From Bordetella genomosp. 8 (GTDB lineage Bacteria > Pseudomonadota > Gammaproteobacteria > Burkholderiales > Burkholderiaceae_B), in the NCBI RefSeq assembly GCF_002119685.1, contig NZ_CP021108.1, positions 806,001 through 870,000 of the forward strand: a stretch of 64,000 bases of DNA, in the 5' to 3' direction. Below, one piece after another: positions 43,623 to 52,270 of the stretch. The notes beneath the pieces were generated by a model, which saw only the letters and a program-made list of their open reading frames with translations, was not told where the DNA came from and did no database searches. The translations under genes and the position numbers were made by a program. Each line of letters begins with the position of its first letter. Position 1 is the first letter of the stretch.

Positions 43623-44852
43623 ATGCCCGAAACCCTGATCAAGGTCGATCTCGCGCAGTCGCCGTACGAAAACGAAAACATCCACAACCGCTGGCATCCC
43701 GACATCCCCATGGCCGCCTGGGTGAAGCCCGGCGACGACTTCGTGCTGGAGACCTACGACTGGACCGGCGGCGCCATCAAGAATGACGACAGCGCCGACG
43801 ACGTGCGCGACGTCGACCTGTCGACCGTGCATTTCCTGTCGGGTCCGGTGGGTGTCGAAGGCGCGGAGCCGGGCGACCTGCTGGTGGTGGACTTCCTGGA
43901 CATCGGCGCCAAGCCGGACAGCCTGTGGGGCTTCAACGGCTTCTTCAGCAAGAACAATGGCGGCGGTTTCCTGACCGAGCATTTCCCGCAGGCGCAGAAG
44001 TCCATCTGGGACTTCGAAGGCATGTTCACCAAGTCGCGCCACGTGCCCGGCGTGCGCTTCGCCGGCCTGATCCACCCCGGGCTGATCGGCTGCCTGCCCG
44101 ACCAGGCCATGCTGGATACCTGGAACAAGCGCGAACAGGCGCTGATCGATACCAATCCCACCCGGGTGCCGCCGCTGGCGAACCCCCCGTCGCCGCAGAC
44201 CGCCCACATGGGCAAGCTGCAGGGCGCCGGCCGCGACAAGGCCGCGGCCGAAGGCGCGCGCACCGTACCGCCGCGCGAACACGGCGGCAATTGCGACATC
44301 AAGGACCTGTCGCGCGGATCGCGTGTGTTCTTCCCGGTCTATGTGAAGGGCGGCGGCCTGTCGGTGGGCGACCTGCACTTTTCGCAGGGCGATGGCGAGA
44401 TCACCTTCTGCGGCGCCATCGAAATGGCGGGCTGGATACACATGCGCGTGTCGCTGATCAAGGGCGGCATGGCCAAGTACGGGATCAAGAATCCCATTTT
44501 CAAGCCCAGCCCGATCACGCCCAACTACAAGGACTACCTGATCTTCGAGGGTATTTCCGTGGACGAAGGCGGCGGCCAGCATTACCTGGACGTGCATATC
44601 GCCTACCGGCAGGCCTGCCTGAATGCCATCGAATACCTGAAGAAGTTCGGCTACTCGGGCGCGCAGGCCTATTCCATCCTGGGCACGGCGCCGGTGCAGG
44701 GGCACATCAGCGGGGTGGTGGACATCCCCAACGCCTGCGCCACGTTGTGGCTGCCGACCGAGATATTCGAGTTCGACATCCAGCCTTCGGCCAACGGGCC
44801 GGTGAAGGCGGTGAGCGGCGGGGTCGACATGCCCCTGTCGCCCGATCTCTGA
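43623..44852 (+). CDS. fmdA: Formamidase
   Basis: 409 residues, the length of FmdA-type formamidases, which hydrolyse formamide (and slowly other short amides) to ammonia and the acid in the cytoplasm. Recognisable segments are NRWHPDIPMAAWVKPGDDFVLETYDWTGG, the metal-site region EHGGNCDIKDLSRGSRVFFPVYV and GEITFCGAIEMAGWIHMRV. AAGGAG precedes the ATG. In Methylophilus methylotrophus a comparable fmd operon joins formamidase, FmdB and an amide ABC transporter. The operon would therefore deliver external amide nitrogen to the cell. Confidence 0.95.
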   Translation: MPETLIKVDLAQSPYENENIHNRWHPDIPMAAWVKPGDDFVLETYDWTGGAIKNDDSADDVRDVDLSTVHFLSGPVGVEGAEPGDLLVVDFLDIGAKPDSLWGFNGFFSKNNGGGFLTEHFPQAQKSIWDFEGMFTKSRHVPGVRFAGLIHPGLIGCLPDQAMLDTWNKREQALIDTNPTRVPPLANPPSPQTAHMGKLQGAGRDKAAAEGARTVPPREHGGNCDIKDLSRGSRVFFPVYVKGGGLSVGDLHFSQGDGEITFCGAIEMAGWIHMRVSLIKGGMAKYGIKNPIFKPSPITPNYKDYLIFEGISVDEGGGQHYLDVHIAYRQACLNAIEYLKKFGYSGAQAYSILGTAPVQGHISGVVDIPNACATLWLPTEIFEFDIQPSANGPVKAVSGGVDMPLSPDL

Positions 44853-44870
44853 ACGGTCCCGGAGCGCGCC

Positions 44871-45203
44871 ATGCCACTTTACGACTACTCCTGCGAGCAA
44901 TGTGGCGACTTTGCCGCCATGCAACCCATGGCCCGGTGGCGCGATCCGTCGCCCTGCCCGGAATGCGGCGCGGCCTCGGACCGCATCCTGGCCGGCGCGC
45001 CCGCGCTGGGCGCCTTGTCGTCGGCGGTCAACCGGGCCCATGCCATGAACGAGCGGAACGCCAGCGAACCGCGCAGTACGCGGGGCGGGCACGGCATGAA
45101 CTGCAGCTGCTGCGGCGGCGGCCGCCGCCCCGGCAAGACGCGCACGACCGCCGATGGCGGCAAGACTTTCGCCAACAGCCGGCCGTGGATGATCAGTCAT
45201 TGA
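44871..45203 (+). CDS. fmdB: FmdB-type zinc-ribbon protein
   Basis: 110 residues. The N-terminal zinc ribbon MPLYDYSCEQCGDF followed by PCPECGAASDRIL has two CxxC pairs, typical of the FmdB/CxxC regulatory family. A second cysteine group (NCSCCGGGRRPG) and basic tail lie at the C-terminus. FmdB is thought to influence formamidase expression; the biochemical role is unclear. It is the last gene of the urt-fmd operon. Confidence 0.92.
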   Translation: MPLYDYSCEQCGDFAAMQPMARWRDPSPCPECGAASDRILAGAPALGALSSAVNRAHAMNERNASEPRSTRGGHGMNCSCCGGGRRPGKTRTTADGGKTFANSRPWMISH

Positions 45204-45294
45204 GCACCTACCGGACTACATATCTGTAACGATCTTTAAGGGTTATCCGCAAGCCCCGTTGAGTCTGTTCCCCCGTAAGATGTCGGCCCAAATG

Positions 45295-45313
45295 ACAGCT
45301 TGTTGAAAGCTGT
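45295..45313. terminator. Hairpin between fmdB and the TRAP operon
   Basis: ACAGCTT, GTTGA, AAGCTGT: a perfect 7-bp stem with a 5-base loop in the 192-bp gap. No T-run follows; it is a possible weak terminator for the fmd operon or an operator for takP. Confidence 0.4.
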
Positions 45314-45395
45314 TGTACACAATTCCTAATCGGGACCCGCCTTACCCGGGCGGCGTCCCGAAGCCGTTCATTCCTACACCCGGGAGACATCCTCG

Positions 45396-46499
45396 ATGCA
45401 ACGCCGTTCCTTCCTGAAAAAGGCCACCCTGGGCGCCGCCGCCGGTGGCGCCACCCTCGCTTCCCCCGTCTTCGCCCAGGAATCCCCGACCATCAACTGG
45501 CGGCTGGCCTCCAGCTTCCCACGCAGCGCCGATGCCATCTACAGCGGCGGGGAGAACCTGGCGAAATACGTCGGCGAAGCCACTGGCGGCAAGTTCAACA
45601 TCCGCGCCTTTCCCGCCGGCGAAATCGTGCCGGCGCTGCAAGTGCTGGACGGGGTGCAGAACGGAACGGTGGAGTGCGGGCACAGCGCCTCGTACTACTA
45701 CTTCGGCAAGGACCCGGCCCTGAGTTTCGACGCCGCCGTGCCCTTCGGCCTGAACACGCGACAGATGAACGCCTGGATGCGCCATGGCGACGGCCTGAAG
45801 CTGCTGCGCGAACTGTTCAAGACCTATAACGTGGTGAATTTCCCGTGCGGCTATACCGGGACCCAGATGGGCGGCTGGTTCCGCAACGAAATCAAGTCGG
45901 TCGACGACCTGAAAGGCCTGAAGTTCCGCATGAGCGCCTTCGCGGGCGCCGTGTTGTCGCGACTTGGCGTGGTTCCCCAGCAGATCGCGGGTGGCGACAT
46001 CTATCCGGCCCTGGAAAAGGGCACCATCGACGGCGCCGAATGGATCGGTCCGTACGACGATGAAAAGCTCGGCTTCAACAAGGTCGCCAAATACTATTAC
46101 TTCCCCGGCTGGTGGGAAGGCACGCTGCAGGTCTCGCTGTACGTCAACCAGGAGGCCTACAACAAGCTGCCCAAGCACTACCAGGCCGTGCTGGAGCAGG
46201 CCTCCGCCGCGGCGACCAATGACATGATCGCCAAGTACGACGCGGAAAACCCGGCCGCGCTGCGCCGCCTGATCGCCAATGGCGCGCAGTTGCGCGCCTT
46301 CCCCAAGCCGGTGATGGACGCGTGCTACGCCGAGTCGCTCAAGGTCTACGAGGAAATGAGCGCCAAGAGCCCCATGTTCAAGAAGCTCTACGAGAGCATG
46401 GTGGCCTTCCGCGACAACGAGATCCCGTGGTTCCGCGTGGCGGACGGCAGCTTCGACGGCTACATGGGCACGATAGGACGCAACAACGGCGGCAAGTAA
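45396..46499 (+). CDS. TRAP transporter substrate-binding protein, TakP-type
   Basis: 367 residues. A Tat signal (MQRRSFLKKATLGAAAGGATL) precedes the mature part. Segments GEIVPALQVLDGVQNGTVECGHSASYYYFGKD, QMGGWFRNEIKSV and GAEWIGPYDDEKLGFNKVAKYYYFPGWWEG match TakP, the 2-oxoacid-binding TRAP receptor of Rhodobacter sphaeroides, very closely. A 2-oxoacid such as pyruvate or 2-oxobutyrate, bound with sodium, is therefore the expected ligand. It begins a three-gene TRAP operon. Confidence 0.92.
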   Translation: MQRRSFLKKATLGAAAGGATLASPVFAQESPTINWRLASSFPRSADAIYSGGENLAKYVGEATGGKFNIRAFPAGEIVPALQVLDGVQNGTVECGHSASYYYFGKDPALSFDAAVPFGLNTRQMNAWMRHGDGLKLLRELFKTYNVVNFPCGYTGTQMGGWFRNEIKSVDDLKGLKFRMSAFAGAVLSRLGVVPQQIAGGDIYPALEKGTIDGAEWIGPYDDEKLGFNKVAKYYYFPGWWEGTLQVSLYVNQEAYNKLPKHYQAVLEQASAAATNDMIAKYDAENPAALRRLIANGAQLRAFPKPVMDACYAESLKVYEEMSAKSPMFKKLYESMVAFRDNEIPWFRVADGSFDGYMGTIGRNNGGK

Positions 46500-46509
46500 G
46501 CGAGCAGCA

Positions 46510-47145
46510 ATGGAATCCCTACTTGCCCTGTCGCGTCTGATCGACGCGATAAACCTGCGCGTGGGCCGCGCGGTCACCTGGGTGACGCTGCTGGTGGTGC
46601 TGGTCAGCGCCGGCAACGCGGTGGTGCGCAAGGTATTGCACACCAGTTCGAATGCCTGGCTGGAGCTGCAGTGGTATATGTTCGGGGCCATGTTCCTGCT
46701 GGCCTCGGGCTATACGCTGCTGAAGAACGAGCACGTGCGCGTGGACATCCTGTCCTCGCGCCTGCCGCGGCGCCAGCAGATCTGGATCGAGATCTTCGGC
46801 GTGGTGTTCTTCCTGCTGCCGGCCTGCGTGCTGATCCTGGTGCTGTCCTGGCCGGTGTTCGTCGATTCCTTCGTCACCAACGAACAGTCGTCGAATTCGG
46901 GCGGGCTGGTGCGTTGGCCGGTCAAGCTGCTGATACCGGCGGGTTTCGCGCTGCTGGTATTGGCGGGGGTGTCGCACCTGATCAAGTGCGTGGGGTTCCT
47001 GCTGGGCCGCTGCGACGATCCTGGCAGGCGCGAGGGCGCGCGGTCTGCCGAAGAGGAGCTGGCCGAGGAGATCGCCCGCGAGGCACAGGCGCGTGAAGCC
47101 GCGGCCTTGGCCGAGACGGGCGCCACGCGGAAGGGGGAGCGCTGA
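46510..47145 (+). CDS. TRAP transporter small permease (DctQ type)
   Basis: 211 residues with four membrane helices followed by a charged, glutamate-rich cytoplasmic tail. FGAMFLLASGYTLLKNEHVRVDIL is the typical DctQ segment. Partner of the following DctM-type subunit in a sodium-driven 2-oxoacid importer. It starts 10 bp after takP and ends one base before dctM. Confidence 0.9.
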   Translation: MESLLALSRLIDAINLRVGRAVTWVTLLVVLVSAGNAVVRKVLHTSSNAWLELQWYMFGAMFLLASGYTLLKNEHVRVDILSSRLPRRQQIWIEIFGVVFFLLPACVLILVLSWPVFVDSFVTNEQSSNSGGLVRWPVKLLIPAGFALLVLAGVSHLIKCVGFLLGRCDDPGRREGARSAEEELAEEIAREAQAREAAALAETGATRKGER

Positions 47146-47146
47146 A

Positions 47147-48814
47147 ATGGAATTCCTGATCGCCAACCTCGCCCCCATCATGTTCGCCACCCTGGTGGTG
47201 TTCCTGCTGCTGGGCTTTCCCGTCGCCTTCGCGCTGGCGGCCAACGGCATCCTGTACGGCCTGATCGGCATCGAGCTGGGGCTGCTCACGCCCGCGCTGT
47301 TCCAGGCCCTGCCGCAGCGCATCTTCGGCATCATCTCCAACGACACGCTGCTGGCGGTGCCGTTCTTCACCCTGATGGGCCTGGTGCTGGAGCGATCCGG
47401 CATGGCCGAGGACCTGCTGGAGACCATCGGCCAGCTGTTCGGCACCGTGCGCGGCGGCCTGGCCTTTGCCGTGGTGTTCGTCGGCGCCATGCTGGCGGCG
47501 ACCACCGGCGTGGTGTCGGCCTCCGTCATCTCGATGGGCCTGATCTCGCTGCCCATCATGCTGCGCTACGGCTACGACCGGCGCCTGGCCAGCGGCGTGA
47601 TCGCCGCCTCGGGCACGCTGTCGCAGATCATCCCGCCGTCGCTGGTGCTGATCATCCTGGCCGACCAGCTGGGCCGCTCCATCGGCGACATGTACCGCGC
47701 GGCCATGGTGCCGGGCTTCGTGCTGGCGGGCCTGTACATCGTGTACATCGCCATCATGTGCGTGATCAAGCCCGCGTCCGCGCCGGCGCTGCCGGAAGAG
47801 GCGCGGCGCTTTCGCGAAGACAACGGCACGCGCGGCGGCCGGTCGCTGCTGGTGCTGATGATCATCTCGGTGACGGTGGCCTGGGCGCTGGGCCAGTGGA
47901 TGGAGAACGACACGGCGCCGGCCGACGAGCGCATCGTGCTCAGCCTGCTGCTGTGGGGCCTGACCGCCTTTGTCATCGCCATCGTCAACAAGGCGCTCAG
48001 GCTGGGCCTGCTGTCGGCGCTGGCCGAACGCGTCACCTTCGTGATGATCCCGCCGCTGTTCCTGATCTTCCTGGTGCTGGGCACCATCTTCATCGGCGTG
48101 GCCACGCCGACCGAGGGCGGCGCGATGGGCGCGGTCGGCGCCATCGCCATGGCCCTGGCGCGCAAGCGCCTGACCCTGGACCTGATGAAGCAGGCCATGG
48201 ACACCACCACCAAGCTGTCCTGCTTCGTGGTGTTCATCCTGGTGGGGTCGACGGTGTTCGGGCTGACCTTCCGCGGCGTGAACGGCGACCTGTGGGTGGA
48301 GCATCTGCTGACCGGCCTGCCGGGCGGGCAGTGGGGCTTCCTGATCGTGGTCAGCGTGCTGACCTTCGTGCTGGCGTTCTTCCTGGATTTCTTCGAGCTG
48401 GCCTTCATCATCGTGCCGCTGCTGGGGCCGGTGGCCGAGAAGATGGGCATAGACCTGATCTGGTTCGGCGTGATCCTGGCGGTGAACATGCAGACGTCCT
48501 TCATGCATCCGCCTTTCGGCTTCGCGCTGTTCTACCTGCGCTCGGTCGCGCCCAAGGATCCGTACAAGGACAAGGTCACGGGCCGCACGATCGCGCCGGT
48601 GACCACCGGGCAGATCTACTGGGGGTCGGTGCCCTTCATCGTGATCCAGCTGCTGATGGTGGCGATGGTCATGCTGATGCCCGCGATGGTCATGCACTAC
48701 AAGGGCGACCAGTCGCAGGTCGACCCGTCGTCGGTGAAGATAGACGTGCAGGGCGGCTACGGCGGCAGCGTCTACGGCAACGATAGCGGCGACGCCGGCG
48801 CGCTCTTCAAATAG
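47147..48814 (+). CDS. TRAP transporter large permease (DctM type)
   Basis: 555 residues, longer than the 425-residue DctM because of a central insertion (about 230-300), as is common for TakP-linked systems. The family repeats VPFFTLMGLVLERSGMAEDLLE and ATPTEGGAMGAVGAIAMAL are present, along with LIILADQLGRSIGDMYRAAMVPG. Start at 47147 just after the dctQ stop. A weakly conserved hydrophilic tail ends the protein. The gene ends inside the convergent amidase gene (8-bp overlap). Confidence 0.92.
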   Translation: MEFLIANLAPIMFATLVVFLLLGFPVAFALAANGILYGLIGIELGLLTPALFQALPQRIFGIISNDTLLAVPFFTLMGLVLERSGMAEDLLETIGQLFGTVRGGLAFAVVFVGAMLAATTGVVSASVISMGLISLPIMLRYGYDRRLASGVIAASGTLSQIIPPSLVLIILADQLGRSIGDMYRAAMVPGFVLAGLYIVYIAIMCVIKPASAPALPEEARRFREDNGTRGGRSLLVLMIISVTVAWALGQWMENDTAPADERIVLSLLLWGLTAFVIAIVNKALRLGLLSALAERVTFVMIPPLFLIFLVLGTIFIGVATPTEGGAMGAVGAIAMALARKRLTLDLMKQAMDTTTKLSCFVVFILVGSTVFGLTFRGVNGDLWVEHLLTGLPGGQWGFLIVVSVLTFVLAFFLDFFELAFIIVPLLGPVAEKMGIDLIWFGVILAVNMQTSFMHPPFGFALFYLRSVAPKDPYKDKVTGRTIAPVTTGQIYWGSVPFIVIQLLMVAMVMLMPAMVMHYKGDQSQVDPSSVKIDVQGGYGGSVYGNDSGDAGALFK

Positions 48815-50225
48815 CAGGCTGGCGATAGTGCTGCGGCGTCAGCGCCTCGAAGGCCAGGGCGCGCCGCAGCAGGTCTCCATCGCGGCCCAGCGATCCCACG
48901 AACTGGATGCCGATCGGCAGCCCGGCCGCGTCGAAACCATTGGGCAGGCTGATGGCGGGATTGCCCGTCATGTTGAACGGCATCGTCCAGGGGAACCAGT
49001 TGCTGCGTATGCCTTCGATGCGTTGGCCGGCGATCTCGAAAGGCTCGAACAGGTCCTGTTCCAGCGGCAGCGCCGGCCGCAGCAGCGTCGGCGTCACCAG
49101 CATATCCGCGTCGGCCAGCAGGCTTTCGACATGGCGGAACAGCCGCGTGCGGGCGAACATGGCTTCCTGGTAGTCGGCCGCCGTGTATGACTGGGCGGAT
49201 TCGATCTGGCGGATGAAGGTCGCGCTGAAATCGGCGGGTCGTTCCTGGACCAGCTTGCCGAAGCGCGCGCGCCATACCGTGTGATTGACGGTGCGCCATA
49301 TCGGCTCGACGTCGAATTCGTCGCCGGCGTCGAAGGCTTGCAGCTGTGCGCCCGCGTCCGCCATGATCTTCAATGCATCGGAGAACGCCTGTTCGACGGA
49401 GGCCTCGACCAGCTTGCCCCGCGGGGCCAGGCAATACTTGATCCGGCAACCGCGCAAGGAGGGCGCCGCCCCGTCCATGATCGCGGCACTGCCGCGTCCC
49501 ATGGACCAGGGATCGCAGCCATCCGCGCCCGCCATGGCTTCGAGCATGACGACGGTGTCCATCACGGTGCGTGAAATGGGCGTCACATAGGTCTGGTTGC
49601 CGTAGGTGTCCTGCGCCTGGCTGTGCGGGACCACGCCCAGGCTTTGCTTGAGCCCGACCACGCCGTTCACCGACGCCGGAATGCGGGTCGAACCGCCGCC
49701 GTCCGTGGCGATGCCGATGGCGCCGATGCCCGTAGCCACCGCGACGGCCGCGCCGCCGCTGGATCCCCCGCTGGAGTGCCTGGCGCTCCATGCGTTGCGC
49801 GTATCGCCGAACAGCGGCGATCGCGTGATCGACTGGCTGCCGAATTCCGGCGTGGTCGTCTTGCCGAACAGGACGGCGCCCGCCTGCTTCAGCCGCGCGA
49901 CGGCCACGGCGTCCTGCGCGGGCACGTGGTCCTTGTAGGCCAGCGTGCCATAGGTGGTGCGTATGCCGGCCGTGTCGACCAGGTCTTTCGCCGCGTAGGG
50001 AATGCCGTGCAGGGGGCCGCGATACCGGCCGGCCATGATCTCGCTTTCCGCTGCCTTCGCCGCGTCCATGGCGGCGTCGCCGCATAGCGTGATGAAGCAG
50101 TTCAGCGTAGGCTGCAGGCGTTCGGCCCGGTCCAGTGTCGCGCGGACCAGCTCCACCGGCGACACGGATTTTGCCTTGATCAGTTTGCCCAGCTCGACGG
50201 CCGACGTATCGCTCAGGTCGCTCAT
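48807..50225 (-). CDS. Amidase-signature family hydrolase
   Basis: 472 residues from ATG 50225 with GGGGAAG upstream. The amidase-signature triad is visible: K80 in GIPYAAKDLVD, the cis-serine in HSSGGSSGGAA (155/156) and S179 in ATDGGGSTRIPAS. It would hydrolyse a carboxamide to acid and ammonia in the cytoplasm. The substrate cannot be read, but it sits close to the formamidase/amide-uptake operon and opposite a Bug receptor gene with a shared divergent region, which favours uptake and hydrolysis of an amide. Confidence 0.92.
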   Translation of the reverse strand: MSDLSDTSAVELGKLIKAKSVSPVELVRATLDRAERLQPTLNCFITLCGDAAMDAAKAAESEIMAGRYRGPLHGIPYAAKDLVDTAGIRTTYGTLAYKDHVPAQDAVAVARLKQAGAVLFGKTTTPEFGSQSITRSPLFGDTRNAWSARHSSGGSSGGAAVAVATGIGAIGIATDGGGSTRIPASVNGVVGLKQSLGVVPHSQAQDTYGNQTYVTPISRTVMDTVVMLEAMAGADGCDPWSMGRGSAAIMDGAAPSLRGCRIKYCLAPRGKLVEASVEQAFSDALKIMADAGAQLQAFDAGDEFDVEPIWRTVNHTVWRARFGKLVQERPADFSATFIRQIESAQSYTAADYQEAMFARTRLFRHVESLLADADMLVTPTLLRPALPLEQDLFEPFEIAGQRIEGIRSNWFPWTMPFNMTGNPAISLPNGFDAAGLPIGIQFVGSLGRDGDLLRRALAFEALTPQHYRQPAI

Positions 50226-50269
50226 ATCTTCCCCGGTTTGGCGCGCCCGCATGGGTAAGTACCGATGTA

Positions 50270-50295
50270 GATACAAGCGCGGCGCGCTTAGTATC
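50270..50295. promoter_or_regulatory. Long inverted repeat in the amidase/Bug divergent region
   Basis: GATAC-AAGCGC, GGC, GCGCTT-A-GTATC: an 11-bp dyad with a single bulged A, in the 139-bp gap between the divergent amidase and Bug genes. Probable operator for both genes; no regulator gene is adjacent. Confidence 0.5.
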
Positions 50296-50364
50296 CCAGA
50301 AAATCCGGCGGGCGTTCCAGGACGCGGGCCGGCCCCAGGAAGGTCACACGATGAGGTGGGAGTA

Positions 50365-51399
50365 ATGATGAAGCAGTACGCAGCCATTCATGCCAAGCCG
50401 GCGCGCTTCCTGCGCGCCGCCGTGCTGATGGTATCGGGGTGGTCGATGGCTATGTCCTGCGCCCATGCCCAGGGCGCACAGCCGGCACTGCCCGATGGCT
50501 TGCCCGACGGCTTGATCAAGATCGTCGTCGGCTTCGCGCCCGGCGGAGCGGCGGACCTGACGGCACGCACGTTCGCCGAACAGTTGTCGAAGGAAGGCGT
50601 CAAGGAAGTCATCGTCGACAACCGGCCCGGGGCATCGACGCGCATCGCCAACAGCTACGTGCAGCGCGCCGCGCCCGATGGCCTGACGCTGCTGCTGGCC
50701 ACGTCGCCGGCCTTCACCATCTATCCGCATACCTACAAGAACCTGGGCTATGACGGCGACAAGGATTTTCGTCCCATCGCGCTGCTGGTGGATATTCCCA
50801 CCGCCATCGTCACCGGCGCCGGCCAGCCTTACAGCAATATGAAGGAGTACGTCGCCTGGGCCAAGGCGCACCCGGCCAATGCCACCGTGGGGCTCGCCGC
50901 GCAAGGCAGCTCGGGGCAGTTGGGCACGATCGCGCTGGGCAAGGCGATCGGCGTGGATATCGCCCCGGTGGTCTACAAGGGCGCGTCGCCCATGCTGGTC
51001 GACGTCGCCAGCGACCGCGTGTCGATGGGCTGGGATGCCGCGGCCAGCATGATGCCGCTCTATCAGGGCGGGAAGATCAAATTCCTGGGCCTGAGCGGAT
51101 CGGATCGTCTTGCTTCGCTGCCCAACGTGCCGACGGCCAAGGAGCAGGGCTTTCCGCAATTCGAAGCCGCCACCAGCTTCTACGCGGTCTTCGCACCCGC
51201 CGGCCTGCCCGACAAGACCGCGGCGGCACTGGAGCGCGTGTTCCTCAAGGCCGCGCAGGATCCCGCGCTGGTGAAGCGATTGCAGGAAAACGGCCTGATC
51301 GTGAAACCCATGGATCACGCGCAGCTTGCCGCCCGTGTGCGCAAGGAGCGCGATTTCTGGGCGCCCATCGCCAAGCAGGCCGGCTTCCAGTTCGAATGA
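50365..51399 (+). CDS. Bug-family (TTT) periplasmic substrate-binding protein
   Basis: 344 residues from ATG 50365 (50368 also possible), with a long signal peptide ending AHAQG. KIVVGFAPGGAADLTARTFAEQL and VIVDNRPGASTRIANSYV are Bug signatures. No membrane subunits are nearby. Divergent from an amidase gene, so the ligand may be the amidase's substrate. Confidence 0.92.
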   Translation: MMKQYAAIHAKPARFLRAAVLMVSGWSMAMSCAHAQGAQPALPDGLPDGLIKIVVGFAPGGAADLTARTFAEQLSKEGVKEVIVDNRPGASTRIANSYVQRAAPDGLTLLLATSPAFTIYPHTYKNLGYDGDKDFRPIALLVDIPTAIVTGAGQPYSNMKEYVAWAKAHPANATVGLAAQGSSGQLGTIALGKAIGVDIAPVVYKGASPMLVDVASDRVSMGWDAAASMMPLYQGGKIKFLGLSGSDRLASLPNVPTAKEQGFPQFEAATSFYAVFAPAGLPDKTAAALERVFLKAAQDPALVKRLQENGLIVKPMDHAQLAARVRKERDFWAPIAKQAGFQFE

Positions 51400-51439
51400 G
51401 TCGCCGCGATGCGGGCACGCGTCCGCATCGCTCGCCGCT

Positions 51440-52270
51440 TCAGTCGATCAATTTTCCGCTTTCATGGAAAGGATGCGGTCCGTCGAAATCGCCGACGGGC
51501 GCCAGATGGCTGACGACGCGGCCATCCTGGCCCAGCGCGTACAGCCGGAAGGCCGGAGGCTCCAGCACCCAGGCCGACGGCGCGTCCGGCGACAGGTCCA
51601 GGCAGACCTGGTGCGCGGGACTGGGGCATACCGTCGCGATGGTGCCGCCGAAACGCTTTTCGATGGCGCGATGGTCATGGCCGCAGATCACGCGCTCGAC
51701 GTTGGGGTGCCGCGCGATCACGGCTTCCAGCGCCGCGCTGCCTTCCAGCAGGCCGATCTTGTCCATATGCCCGATGAAGGTCTCGAAGGGCGGGTGATGC
51801 AGCGCGACGATGACGGGCTCGTCGTCATGGGCTGCAAGCGTCGCCTCCAGCCAATCGAGCTGATCGGTACCGATGGCGCCCTCGCTGCGGCCCGCCACGC
51901 TGGTGTCCAGCGCCACCACACGCAGGCCGCCTATCTTCACAGCGTAGCGCACCGGGCCCTCGTCGCCCAGGTAGGTGTGTGCTGGAAAGCTCAGGCGCAG
52001 CTGGTCGCGGTCGTCATGGTTACCCGGCAGCAGGTACGTCGGCATGCCCAGCCCGCTCAACAGCTCGGCCAGATGCGCGTATTCCTCGGCGCGGCCGAAG
52101 TCCGTCAGGTCTCCCGTCAGGATCACCGCGTCCGGCCGCTGCTTGAGCGTCATGACGGCCTGCACGGCGCGCCGCAGATAGGGCGCCGTGTCGATGCGGC
52201 CATAGGCCAGGCGTCCCGGTTCGCGGATATGCGGATCGGAAAGCTGGGCGATCAATGTGGTCATGGTCAT
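51440..52270 (-). CDS. Metallophosphoesterase, GpdQ/CpdA-like class III phosphodiesterase
   Basis: 276 residues. The five metal-site motifs are D-x-H (LSDPHI), GDLTDFG, GNHDDR, HHPPFE and GHDHR. The N-terminal LAYGRIDTAPYLRRAVQAV and QRPDAVILTGDL resemble GpdQ, a glycerophosphodiesterase, although cAMP phosphodiesterase CpdA shares these features. The start overlaps the MFS stop by 4 bp (ATGA), so it is translated with that carrier. This suggests uptake of a phosphodiester or related compound and its cleavage inside the cell; that is inference. Confidence 0.88.
   Translation of the reverse strand: MTMTTLIAQLSDPHIREPGRLAYGRIDTAPYLRRAVQAVMTLKQRPDAVILTGDLTDFGRAEEYAHLAELLSGLGMPTYLLPGNHDDRDQLRLSFPAHTYLGDEGPVRYAVKIGGLRVVALDTSVAGRSEGAIGTDQLDWLEATLAAHDDEPVIVALHHPPFETFIGHMDKIGLLEGSAALEAVIARHPNVERVICGHDHRAIEKRFGGTIATVCPSPAHQVCLDLSPDAPSAWVLEPPAFRLYALGQDGRVVSHLAPVGDFDGPHPFHESGKLID

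Noticed and set aside
42012..45200. Open frame of over 1000 codons on the minus strand
   Set aside because: It is the antisense shadow of urtD, urtE, fmdA and fmdB. Its product is histidine-, glutamine- and arginine-rich with no domain, while the plus-strand genes have complete motifs.
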